Assembly: GCA_012511615.1 (NCBI GenBank)
Contig: JAAZFS010000106.1
Location: forward strand, 1 to 13,348
Source: Elusimicrobiota bacterium
Lineage (GTDB): Bacteria; CG03; SLGR01
Reading direction: 5' to 3'
Length of the DNA stretch: 13,348 bases
This document shows positions 6,140 through 13,348 of the stretch, piece by piece; position 1 is the stretch's first letter, and each line of letters opens with the position of its first letter. Made by a program: the position numbers and the translations under genes. The notes below the pieces were generated by a model, which saw only the letters and a program-made list of their open reading frames with translations, ran no database searches and was not told the DNA's origin.

Positions 6140-7555
6140 CTAAATCCCTCTTCTTTTATGGTCTTCTATCATTCTCCGGATATCACCGCCAATGTTATCT
6201 TTTACTTCTGCCATTAATTCAAAAGACTTCATGGCCCGATTTCTTATAATGGCTTCTACGTCATCAATAAGTTTACGCAATACCGGCACAGTTTCCGGTG
6301 TAGCCTACTCACCTGCCGCCCAGGCAGCAGAAAGTCTCATCCACTTATCTGAACTATCAGCCATATTTTTGAGGGTCTGCATAGCCAAATCGGGATTATA
6401 GGAGTAGATGGCAATCAATGCATTTGCCCGGACACGACTGCTCGGGTCCTTGAGATAAGGCCTTAACATTTTTTCTGCAATATTCGAATCCGTCACCGTG
6501 CGCGGTATTATTTCGACTCCGTCGGCGCGAGACCTTATATTCATATCAACATCTGTAATAACATCTCTTCCACCCTCGCCTGTGAGTTCAATTTTCTCAG
6601 ATGCTTCTTTGGAAAGAGCAGCTGCCTGAACATTGAGCAAATCCAAGAGTCGCTCCGTATTCTCATCAAACTGCTTTTCAAGCATGTCCTTTATAGCTTC
6701 AAGGTCTTTTTTCGCCTGTCCTGAAGCAGAAAAAGAGACCCGTTTAACAGCCTCTCTTTGCCCATCTATCATAGTGTTTATACTCCGGGCAACCCGCTCT
6801 TCTAAGGCATCAGTATCTTCTTCTGCCTCTCTGATTCTTGCATCAAATTTTTCGTCAAGATCCTCGAGCTGAATATTGCTATCTTCTGCTACCTCCCTTA
6901 AGCGACTCAGGGCTATAAAAAGACTTACAAATAAAGCTATAAATATAGCTAGAATTCCTCCTGCTACATAAAGTAGCAAACGAGTATTCCGGTGGGCACG
7001 GTCTTCGACCGCCTTCATATCTTCAGAGGACTCTTCGAGTTTTTCCTTCAAGACTTTCAGCTCTGCACTTAGAGAATCCCTCTGAGCTCTAAGGGTGGAT
7101 ATCTGACCTCTTAATGAGGTGTTTGCCGAGCGCTGAGCAGCAGCCTCTCTCTGCAGGTTTTTTATAGCCGGATCCGGAGCCGGTGGAGGAGGAGGCTCAG
7201 GAGTGGCCTCTGACTCAATCTTTTCCTCAGCCCTTCTGAGCAAAGACTCTGCTGCAGAAGATTCCTGATCAAGCCGAAGTGCCCGAATACAATACTCCCG
7301 GGCTTCCTCAAAACGACCGCGGTTAAAGAGAAGTTCACCCTCCTCAAGATAGGAATTGTGAAGAAGACGACGGGCCCGCTCGTTATCTTCCATCTCAAGA
7401 ACGCGCTCAAAATCTTTTATAGCAGGAGGATAATCCCCCTTGAGATAGGATGCAACACCCCTATCTAATATCTCTGTAACGGCAGCCTCTGCTCCGGATA
7501 ACGGAAGAAAAATCAGCAAGGCAGCCACCAAAAAAGTGCATATAGTTTTATTCAT
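6140..7555 (-). CDS. Membrane-anchored TPR/coiled-coil/HEAT protein interrupted by an in-frame UAG
   Basis: No named family recognised. The layout is a Sec signal or anchor (1-24, ending GAEA), TPR-like repeats (about 25-112, e.g. GDYPPAIKDFERVLEME), a proline-rich linker (119-129), a coiled coil (131-190) and a transmembrane helix (about 193-216). A second long coiled coil follows to about 330, then C-terminal HEAT-like repeats from about 360. An in-frame TAG at 6307-6305 ends a 416-residue product after AAWAAGE. The frame then continues for 54 codons as ATPETVPVLRKLIDD..., clearly the next helices of the same repeat, to a second TAG at 6142-6140. Readthrough would give 471 residues. The gene overlaps the barrel/TPR gene by 8 nt. 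It may be a recent nonsense mutation, a sequencing error, or a recoded or leaky stop. Confidence 0.75.
6305..6307 (-). other. In-frame amber codon inside the HEAT-repeat region
   Basis: TAG interrupts the frame between GGT GAG and GCT ACA CCG. The codons on both sides encode consecutive parts of a HEAT unit in one frame, so no frameshift is needed to join them. It sits in an imperfect palindrome (6297-6313, GGTG...CACC). Confidence 0.9.
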
Positions 7556-8876
7556 CGCTAAGTTTAATAACCTCCTGGAGTCTCTTATAAAGATTTTTTA
7601 CGTCACTGGAGTCTGGGTTAATTTTCAGGGCCTCCACAAGGTGAGTTTCTGCCCTAATATACTCTCCCTCCTCCAGAAGTTCCCTGGCTTTTATCAGGTG
7701 CTCAAGGTAGTTAAGATCTTCAAAATAAGGAGCCAGTATCTTGGCATTTTCCAGACTGATACGAGCTTGCTTGATCCTTCCTGCGTAAAAATCTCTCAAA
7801 ATTTCTTTTTTCAATATCTGAGCGCGCCCCAGGTTCAGAACCCTCATTCTTTCAACCCAATCATTGATATCAGCTTCCAGTCCTTCAATTCTTTCATCCC
7901 GACCATATAAAGAAGAATACTCATCAACAATCGCTCTTGCAGTGGAAATATCCTCATTCTTAAAGCGCCTTACTGCAGATAAATAGAGGTCGTCTTTTTC
8001 AACATTAGCCACTCTATTAGAAAGCTCGACTTCCCTGCGCGAAATAGGAACTCCAAATTTCCTCCTGTATTGAAAATAATGTCCCTTAAAGTCCTCATCA
8101 TAAACATAGGCATACTCAAAATCTATAGGTCCTGAAAAAATACCAGCTCCAGCAGTCCAAGTATCCTCAAATATCCCTCCCCTAAGCGATATAGCTGAAC
8201 TGGGAAAGAGTTCTATGCCGTATGAATAATGAATATCTTCAACATCAAAATCATCTAACATATCCTCAATCCGACCCTCAAAGGCTAGGGCAAAATACTT
8301 ATCTTTGTATAGAGTTATTCCGCCCCTAAGCCCCATGGGAAGACTTTTGCCCCCTCTTTCTGGTTGATTAACATTATAGGCGGCGGCCCCTATATTCAAC
8401 CATCTAGTCAGAGGAAGCATAATTCCGGCGTCAAGAGCCAAGTACTCATCGGATACATCGGCTTCCGTTGTAATTACCGCACGACCGGACGCACCGAGAC
8501 AGAGTCTATTAAAGAAATTAAGGGATAGGGAAATAGAGTGATTTTGCAGGTAATTACTCATGTCGCTGTAGAGAACCTCTGTGGCCGCTCCAGTTGCAAA
8601 CCAGGGGAGTAAAGGAAATATAAATTCTGCCCTGCCCCTATTGATATTATGCTTTTCTAACCCATAGAAAACACTGAATCCAGTATAAGGCTGTAAAGCA
8701 AGTGAAGAAGGATTAACCGCGGCAGAAATATGAGGTCCTCCCAAAGAAACCCCACATCCTGACAAAGAGAGAGAACCTACAGTGGGAGAATTTACAGGAA
8801 TTGACATTGCAAGAGACTTGCCAGCAAGAACAAATACAACAAGAAAAATAAAAATAAATGTCCTATTTCTTATCAT
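7548..8876 (-). CDS. PorV/PorQ-like outer-membrane barrel protein with C-terminal TPR region
   Basis: The 442-residue product has a Sec signal (1-23, ending KSLA). About 250 residues of alternating aromatic and glycine-rich beta strands follow; GCGVSLGGPHISAAVNPSSLA near the N-terminus is typical of the PorV/PorQ (UPF0164-like) group. From about residue 285 it turns helical, with TPR-like segments, the clearest near the end (YIRAETHLVEALKINPDSSD). The likely place is the outer membrane, with the TPR part in the periplasm; the role is unknown. It overlaps the preceding gene as ATGA (8873-8876) and the following TPR/HEAT gene by 8 nt. Both have TPR segments, so a shared envelope assembly is an inference. 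Fold assignment is from pattern, not alignment. Confidence 0.7.
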   Translation of the reverse strand: MIRNRTFIFIFLVVFVLAGKSLAMSIPVNSPTVGSLSLSGCGVSLGGPHISAAVNPSSLALQPYTGFSVFYGLEKHNINRGRAEFIFPLLPWFATGAATEVLYSDMSNYLQNHSISLSLNFFNRLCLGASGRAVITTEADVSDEYLALDAGIMLPLTRWLNIGAAAYNVNQPERGGKSLPMGLRGGITLYKDKYFALAFEGRIEDMLDDFDVEDIHYSYGIELFPSSAISLRGGIFEDTWTAGAGIFSGPIDFEYAYVYDEDFKGHYFQYRRKFGVPISRREVELSNRVANVEKDDLYLSAVRRFKNEDISTARAIVDEYSSLYGRDERIEGLEADINDWVERMRVLNLGRAQILKKEILRDFYAGRIKQARISLENAKILAPYFEDLNYLEHLIKARELLEEGEYIRAETHLVEALKINPDSSDVKNLYKRLQEVIKLSDE

Positions 8877-9388
8877 TTTTCCTCTTTAGCATAATGCTTT
8901 GATAGTTCAAGATAGTCCAATGAACGGCGCATTATAAGCTCTTTATCTTCTGGTCGAAGACTTCTGGCTCTTCTAGCGGGAATTCCCACATACAAACCTC
9001 CGGATTCAAGCTGGGTCCCCTCAGTAACAAGTGCAGAGGCACCTACAATCGTATCATCGGGAATCACGGCACCATCGAGAATTACACTTCCCATTCCTAT
9101 TAAGCAACGGTCTCCGATTGTACATCCGTGAAGAATTGCCCCATGGCCTACAGTAACATTTTTGCCAATCCGCACTGGAAGGTGAATATTCGTATGTAAA
9201 ACAGAGGAATCCTGAATATTGGAGAGCTCTCCGATTTCAATGCCAGAGACATCCCCGCGGAGAACCACCAGTGGCCACACCGAGGCACCCTCTCCAATAA
9301 AGACATCTCCAATAACCACCGCAGTATCGTCAACATAGGCCGCACGAGAAATATCAGGTGTCAAGCCATTAAATGTTCTTACTGCCAT
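8873..9388 (-). CDS. Gamma-carbonic-anhydrase-like left-handed beta-helix protein (YrdA/PaaY type)
   Basis: A 171-residue cytosolic trimer-forming protein made of hexapeptide repeats (V-I-G-D-V-F, I-G-E-G-A-S and so on). It keeps the family landmarks: RGD (44-46), NIQDSSVLH with metal ligand H65, and GHGAILHGC with H82 and H87. These are the three histidines that bind zinc between subunits. A C-terminal helix (about 145-170) packs on the beta-helix. The group includes carbonic anhydrases and acyltransferase-like members, and many lack measurable activity, so the reaction stays open. ATG at 9388 is preceded by AGAGG at about 7 nt. It heads the run 9388-5283 and overlaps the barrel gene by 4 nt. 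Confidence 0.88.
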   Translation of the reverse strand: MAVRTFNGLTPDISRAAYVDDTAVVIGDVFIGEGASVWPLVVLRGDVSGIEIGELSNIQDSSVLHTNIHLPVRIGKNVTVGHGAILHGCTIGDRCLIGMGSVILDGAVIPDDTIVGASALVTEGTQLESGGLYVGIPARRARSLRPEDKELIMRRSLDYLELSKHYAKEEK

Positions 9389-9736
9389 ACTCTGCCTCTG
9401 TCATAAGCTAACTTTTCGCCGTTTTTCACCAGCTTCCTTGCTCCACTAAATTCAAAAAGTTTATTTTGAAAAAATCCTAATAAAAAAATCGCCTACTATG
9501 GAGGGCATAATCAGCCCGACAAAAACAAATATTACTTAACTGAAAACTAACTGTCTTTCTAACTTAGACCAAGCCTGTCTCTATTTAAGCAGCAAGCATG
9601 ACCTAAAGTGATGGGAACCGGAGCACCCAATAATTTCGCAAAAATTATGAGTCAGAACGGAATCCATTTTACAAATAAACAGTAAAAATAAATCTTGCAA
9701 GGCGACTTTTTTCCCAATAGCCCCCATAATTTGTCT

Positions 9737-9765
9737 ACTATATAAAATTATTCTCTTATTCGCAA
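9737..9765 (-). promoter_or_regulatory. Candidate promoter for the carbonic anhydrase-PHP gene run
   Basis: TTGCGA (9765-9760), a 17-base spacer, and TATAGT (9742-9737) on the minus strand: four of six and five of six matches to sigma70 consensus. The same TATAGT -10 is used before btuF. It is the best promoter seen in the gap, but it lies about 340 nt from the first gene. Confidence 0.5.
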
Positions 9766-9785
9766 ATAATAGTTTTTTCTCAATC

Positions 9786-9820
9786 CAGAGAAAAACCTGA
9801 AGGAAAATAACTTTTCTCTG
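9786..9820 (-). terminator. Hairpin at the end of the dpp operon
   Basis: CAGAGAAAA and TTTTCTCTG form a perfect 9-bp inverted repeat around a 17-nt loop, starting 6 nt after the dppF stop. No U tract follows on the minus strand. It may act as an mRNA 3' stabiliser or an atypical terminator. The repeat itself is certain, the role is not. Confidence 0.4.
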
Positions 9821-9826
9821 CTTCTA

Positions 9827-10588
9827 TTACTGAAGTTTCTTCCTACTGGGATTAACCGGAACCGCTTCTATCAACTCTTGAGTATATTCCTGAGAAGGTG
9901 ATTGTATAATTTTGGAAGTAGCCCCCTCCTCCACTACAAGTCCATCCTGCATAACTGCGATTCTATCTGCAATCATACTTACCGCCTCAAGATCGTGCGC
10001 AATAAAAATAATAGGTATTCCAGAATTTGAATTTATCTCTTTTAGGAGACCTATAATCTGGGCCTGAACAGATATGTCCAATGAAGAGACAGCCTCATCA
10101 CAGACTAAAAGTTCTGGACTAAGAGCCAGGGCCCGGGCTATAGCTATCCTCTGCCTTTGTCCCCCTGAAAACTGATGAGGTAGACTTGCTGGATTAATTC
10201 CTTCAAGACCCACAGATTTCAAGAGTTCCTCTGAAGCACTCTTTCGCTCTCTTTTTTTCAATCCTGCAGCCGCAAGGGCCTCTCGAATTATGTACCCTAT
10301 ACTCAAACGGGGATTTAGAGATTCAAAAGGATTTTGAAAGACCATCTGGGCCGGATGCGAAGATTTAACGTTCCAACTTATCTCTCCAGAATCAGCTTTT
10401 TCCATTCCGCATATAATTTTTGCAAGTGTAGACTTGCCGCTTCCAGATTCTCCCACAAGGGCAAGAATTTCTCCAGTGGAAACCCTGATACTCACCCCCT
10501 TAAGAGCCATAATGCTTCCAAGCTTTCTACCCAGAAAATCTTCTCGCTCAAACTTCTTTCTAATGTCAACTGCACTAAGAACCATCAT
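9827..10588 (-). CDS. dppF: Di-/oligopeptide ABC transporter ATPase (DppF/OppF-like)
   Basis: A 253-residue ATPase, partner of DppD. Motifs are Walker A GESGSGKST (about 46-54), Q-loop VFQNPFESLNP, signature FSGGQRQRIAIARAL, Walker B LLVCDE, the D-loop region SSLD, and H-loop IAHD. I start it at ATG 10588 because it overlaps the dppD stop as ATGA, like other junctions in the operon. AGGTG lies upstream, and translation begins close to the domain (MMVLSAVDI). An ATG at 10648 would add 20 residues lying wholly within dppD. The C-terminus is short (ELIEAVPVNPSRKKLQ) and lacks the cysteine-rich tail seen in DppD. Substrate class is inferred from the family. Confidence 0.88.
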   Translation of the reverse strand: MMVLSAVDIRKKFEREDFLGRKLGSIMALKGVSIRVSTGEILALVGESGSGKSTLAKIICGMEKADSGEISWNVKSSHPAQMVFQNPFESLNPRLSIGYIIREALAAAGLKKRERKSASEELLKSVGLEGINPASLPHQFSGGQRQRIAIARALALSPELLVCDEAVSSLDISVQAQIIGLLKEINSNSGIPIIFIAHDLEAVSMIADRIAVMQDGLVVEEGATSKIIQSPSQEYTQELIEAVPVNPSRKKLQ

Positions 10589-11532
10589 AAATGACACCTG
10601 TAAAAATGACCGAAAACTCCCTCTTTTAAAGGAGGAGATAAGCGACACTTTTCAAATACATAACTACAGCGCGGCCTAAATACACAACCTTGAGGAATCT
10701 TGTCAGGCGAAGGTATACTTCCAGGAATTGGACGAAGTTCAGAGCCAGGCGACCTGATATCCGGCAGGGCATCAATAAGACCTTTTGTATAGGGGTGAGC
10801 GGGATTTTTAAAAAGGCTTGCCGAAGGTCCCATCTCTAAAAGCTCCCCAGCATACAGAATGTATATATTATCTGCCATAAGGGAAAGAAGATTCAGATTG
10901 TGGGTAATAAATATAAGACTTAAAGCAAAACGTTCTTTTAGTGAAAGAAGAAGTTGTGCTATTTTCTTCTGTATTGTAACATCCAAACTGCTAGTCGACT
11001 CATCCGCTATGAGTATCTCAGGACTGTTAATAAGTGCTGCAACTATTGATACCCGCTGAAGCATCCCTCCAGAGAGCTGATGAGGATAGGCCTCCCTTAC
11101 ATCCTGTGGGAGTTGGACAGCATCCAGAAGACTTGAAATTTTTCTCTCTGCCTCTAAAGATTCCATACCATGCACAAGGCCTGTTTCAAGAAGCTGGCTT
11201 TTCAGTTTTATCACAGGATTAAATGAGCCATAGGGATCCTGCATTATCAGGGAAATTTTTTTACCGCGAATCTGTCTCATGTCTTTACTGGAAAGTTTTA
11301 AAAGATTTTTTTTATCAAACAGAACCTCCCCACTCTTTACACCCCCTTCAGAAGACGGAATCAGCCCCAGAATAGCTGAAGCCAGTGTTGATTTACCACA
11401 TCCAGATTCACCAGATATACCTAAAGATTCTCCCTTATGGAGTTTCAAGCTAATACCTCTCAGGGCCGGAAGCTCATCTCCTTTTCTATAATAGGAAACT
11501 TTAAGATCCTTAACTTCCAAAAGAGGGCTCAT
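10585..11532 (-). CDS. dppD: Di-/oligopeptide ABC transporter ATPase (DppD/OppD-like)
   Basis: This 315-residue ATPase has Walker A GESGCGKST (about 41-49), Q-loop IMQDPYGSFNP, signature LSGGMLQRVSI, Walker B ILIADE, SSLD and H-loop ITHN. The oligopeptide-family C-terminal extension is complete (HPYTKGLIDALPD, then PGSIPSP). It includes the cysteine pattern CVFRPRC...C...C of this subfamily, associated with an iron-sulfur cluster in characterised members. The ATG overlaps the dppC stop (ATGA, 11529-11532), and its own stop overlaps dppF. The two ATPases would pair beneath the DppB/DppC membrane dimer. Confidence 0.92.
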   Translation of the reverse strand: MSPLLEVKDLKVSYYRKGDELPALRGISLKLHKGESLGISGESGCGKSTLASAILGLIPSSEGGVKSGEVLFDKKNLLKLSSKDMRQIRGKKISLIMQDPYGSFNPVIKLKSQLLETGLVHGMESLEAERKISSLLDAVQLPQDVREAYPHQLSGGMLQRVSIVAALINSPEILIADESTSSLDVTIQKKIAQLLLSLKERFALSLIFITHNLNLLSLMADNIYILYAGELLEMGPSASLFKNPAHPYTKGLIDALPDIRSPGSELRPIPGSIPSPDKIPQGCVFRPRCSYVFEKCRLSPPLKEGVFGHFYRCHL

Positions 11533-12362
11533 CTATCCCTTCCTGACCCATGTGGATCTAAGCGGGCTCTCAAACCTTCCCCAACCATATTAAAGGCCAT
11601 TACAGTGATAAATATTGCTAAAGCAGGATAAAGAATAAGCCACCAGGTCTGCTGACCAATATACTCTCTGCCCAAAGCTAAGATATTTCCCCAGGAAGGA
11701 TTCGGAGGCTGAACTCCCAAACCAAGAAAAGAAAGTACTGACTCCGTCAGAACCGCAGAGCCGACACCTAGCGTGGCAGTTATTATTACTGGCGCAGTCA
11801 CATTGGGTAGTATGTGAATCATAAGTATTCGAAACCGGGAATATCCAGCCATATCGGCCGCTTGAACAAATGCACGCTCACGTACAGCCAAAACCTCTCC
11901 CCTAACATAGCGAGTAAGTGAAGGCCAGCTTGTGAGCCCAATGACAAACATAACATTAAAAATATTTGGTTCAAGAAATGTTATTACCATCAGGATAAGA
12001 AATATTGTCGGAAAACAAAGCATTATATCAACCAAGCGCATAATAAACATATCAAGAAGCCCACCCCAAAAACCCGCCATCAACCCTAGCGGAACCCCAA
12101 TACGAAGGGCTATAGTGACTGAGACAAAACCAACCGTCAAAGATACCCGGCCACCATATAATATTCTGGAGAATATGTCTCTACCGAGCTCATCTGTCCC
12201 CATGATATATGTGCTTGTTGGAGGCTGGAGCCTGTTTGAAAGATTTTGCTCATAAGGAGAATGCCTTGCGATAAAAGGGGCCAGGGAAGCGACGAAAAAA
12301 AGAAAAACTAGTACTATAAGACCCACCACCGCCATAGGGTTAATCCTTAAAAGATTTCTCAA
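11529..12362 (-). CDS. dppC: Di-/oligopeptide ABC transporter permease (DppC/OppC-like)
   Basis: A 277-residue inner-membrane permease with an N-terminal helix (about 11-34), then the family region RHSPYEQNLSNRLQPPTSTYI and GTDELGRDIFSRILYGGRVSL. Five further hydrophobic segments follow. The cytoplasmic coupling (EAA) loop is FVQAADMAGYSRFRILMIHI, and the C-terminal part has NPSWGNIL and the end LRARLDPHG. The start is TTG, overlapping the dppB stop as TTGA (12359-12362). The family's typical opening (RNLLR.NPMAVVG) begins right there, which supports the non-ATG start. No strong Shine-Dalgarno is seen, so it probably relies on coupling to dppB. Confidence 0.92.
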   Translation of the reverse strand: MRNLLRINPMAVVGLIVLVFLFFVASLAPFIARHSPYEQNLSNRLQPPTSTYIMGTDELGRDIFSRILYGGRVSLTVGFVSVTIALRIGVPLGLMAGFWGGLLDMFIMRLVDIMLCFPTIFLILMVITFLEPNIFNVMFVIGLTSWPSLTRYVRGEVLAVRERAFVQAADMAGYSRFRILMIHILPNVTAPVIITATLGVGSAVLTESVLSFLGLGVQPPNPSWGNILALGREYIGQQTWWLILYPALAIFITVMAFNMVGEGLRARLDPHGSGRDR

Positions 12363-13330
12363 CTTCTGTACCGGATTCTCGGATCTACAGCAGCATAACC
12401 TATGTCTGACAGGAGATTACCCAGAAGGGTAAGAACAGCCATTATAACTCCGACTCCCATTATGACTGGATAATCTCGTGACATTATTGCACTATAGGCC
12501 AGCCGGCCCATGCCGGGCCAAGAGAATATAGTCTCAAATACAACCGAGCCACCTATCAGTCCGGGAATCAAAAGACCAACCATGGTCACTACAGGAATGA
12601 GGGCATTTTTAAAAGCGTGGTTAAAAATGAGTGATTTTTCTGAAACCCCACGCGCCCGAGCAGCGCGGATATAATCTTTTCCGATAACCTCAAGCATGGA
12701 CGAACGCATATACCTTGAAATAAAGGCCAATCCGCTCAAGCCAAGAGTCATAACTGGAAGGATAAGATGAAGGATAATATCTGCCAGCTTTCCCATAGGT
12801 GAAAGAAATTCAAAATTTACGCTAACAATTCCAGAGACTGGAAGCCAACCGAGTTTGAGTCCGAAAAAATACATCAAAAGAAGAGCAAGAGCAAATGAAG
12901 GAATAGAATACCCCAGAAACACAAAGAAAGTTAAGCCCCTGTCAATTATCGTATTTTGTTTAACCGCCGATATTACTCCTATCGGAATAGATAGGGAAAA
13001 AATGAGAATAAGCGCAGAAAGATTTAAAAAAAGTGTAGCAGGAAGTCTCTCAATTATTTTAGAAGAAACTTTTTCACCATCTCTAAAAGACTCACCAAAA
13101 TCAAGAGTTACCACTCTTTTAAGCCAACTTAAATACTGTATATGAAGCGGTCTTTCTAGGCCATATGAGGAATAAAGTCTCTCTCGAGCACGCGTATCAA
13201 CCCCTGGACTCATGCTCACAGTATCAACGGGTGAACCTGGAGCTAACCTCATAATAACAAAGCTGAGAATGGTAATACCAAAAAAAACAGGGATACTTGC
13301 AAGTAGTCTTTTAAAAATATATTTTTTCAT
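12359..13330 (-). CDS. dppB: Di-/oligopeptide ABC transporter permease (DppB/OppB-like)
   Basis: A 323-residue inner-membrane permease. It opens with the family sequence YIFKRLLASIPVFFGITIL and RLAPGSPVD, then YGLERPLHIQYLSWL and DFGESF. Six membrane segments follow, with the EAA coupling loop DYIRAARARGVSEKSLIF near 220 and a C-terminal LLSDIGYAAVDPRIR. Length is normal. ATG at 13330 is preceded by GAGGA at 5 nt. Only 18 bases lie upstream in the window, so the operon promoter and the substrate-binding protein, which often precedes dppB, are outside. Confidence 0.93.
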   Translation of the reverse strand: MKKYIFKRLLASIPVFFGITILSFVIMRLAPGSPVDTVSMSPGVDTRARERLYSSYGLERPLHIQYLSWLKRVVTLDFGESFRDGEKVSSKIIERLPATLFLNLSALILIFSLSIPIGVISAVKQNTIIDRGLTFFVFLGYSIPSFALALLLMYFFGLKLGWLPVSGIVSVNFEFLSPMGKLADIILHLILPVMTLGLSGLAFISRYMRSSMLEVIGKDYIRAARARGVSEKSLIFNHAFKNALIPVVTMVGLLIPGLIGGSVVFETIFSWPGMGRLAYSAIMSRDYPVIMGVGVIMAVLTLLGNLLSDIGYAAVDPRIRYRS

Positions 13331-13348
13331 AGAATTCCTCTATAGGCC

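Larger units (their letters stand above)
9389..9826. other. Intergenic region (438 nt), no gene recognised
   Basis: AT-rich sequence between dppF and the carbonic-anhydrase-like gene. It holds a hairpin at its upstream end (9786-9820), one good candidate promoter (9737-9765), and an inverted repeat TTCAAAA/TTTTGAA (9451-9470). A T7 run on the minus strand (9489-9483) follows only a 3-4 bp stem. I see no convincing reading frame, no tRNA and no riboswitch class that I know. Transcription from the promoter would give a leader of about 340 nt. Confidence 0.5.

Noticed and set aside
6305..6307. Calling the amber codon pyrrolysine.
   Set aside because: No pyl genes or suppressor tRNA lie in the window, and the host protein is not a methylamine methyltransferase. 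A mutation or sequencing error explains it equally well without genome-wide evidence.
9484..9507. Intrinsic terminator before the T7 run in the 9389-9826 gap.
   Set aside because: The best stem is only three or four base pairs, too weak to call.
9827..10648. ATG at 10648 as the dppF start.
   Set aside because: The extra 20 residues lie inside dppD in another frame. ATG at 10588 makes an ATGA overlap and begins right before the ATPase domain.
1..13348. CRISPR arrays, insertion sequences, phage genes or a defence system.
   Set aside because: No spaced direct repeats, transposase or integrase sequence, or terminal inverted repeats were seen; all genes fit housekeeping transport or envelope roles in one direction.

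Overview
The window comes from a diderm (outer-membrane) bacterium of moderate, AT-leaning base composition. The evidence is a TonB-dependent receptor, a PorV-like barrel protein and several Sec-type signal peptides. Every gene found reads on the minus strand. The lineage cannot be fixed from the sequence; the barrel/TPR/HEAT envelope genes are reminiscent of poorly cultivated diderm phyla, but that is only an impression.

Reading in the direction of transcription (high to low coordinates), four blocks follow one another. (1) 13330-9827 is a di-/oligopeptide ABC importer, dppB-dppC-dppD-dppF, whose genes are joined by 4-nt stop/start overlaps (TTGA, ATGA, ATGA). Its substrate-binding protein is not in the window. 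(2) After a 438-nt gap holding one candidate promoter, 9388-5283 carries four tightly packed genes: a gamma-carbonic-anhydrase-like protein, a PorV/PorQ-like barrel with a TPR tail, a membrane-anchored TPR/coiled-coil/HEAT protein with an in-frame amber codon, and a PHP-domain phosphoesterase. (3) 5249-434 is a complete vitamin B12 uptake operon: sigma70 promoter, cobalamin riboswitch, btuF, btuC, btuD, a second and divergent cobalamin riboswitch, then btuB and an intrinsic terminator. (4) A tRNA-Asp(GUC) gene follows with its own strong promoter, then a candidate terminator and the first 24 codons of a gene that leaves the window.

How the parts work together: BtuB takes corrinoid across the outer membrane, lipoprotein BtuF captures it, and BtuC/BtuD carry it across the inner membrane. 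Both transcription units of the operon sit behind an aptamer whose L5-like segment can pair with bases at the downstream Shine-Dalgarno site.

The most striking observations are in two genes. btuF has no ATG/GTG/TTG start that preserves its lipoprotein signal; the only well-placed start is AUU, 8 nt after GGAGG. An apparently perfect intrinsic terminator (6 G-C pairs plus U6) lies inside its signal-peptide codons, which suggests that the riboswitch couples translation to premature termination. The HEAT-repeat gene is interrupted by an in-frame UAG followed by 54 codons that continue the same repeat fold, and a second UAG then precedes a UGA that overlaps the next gene's start.
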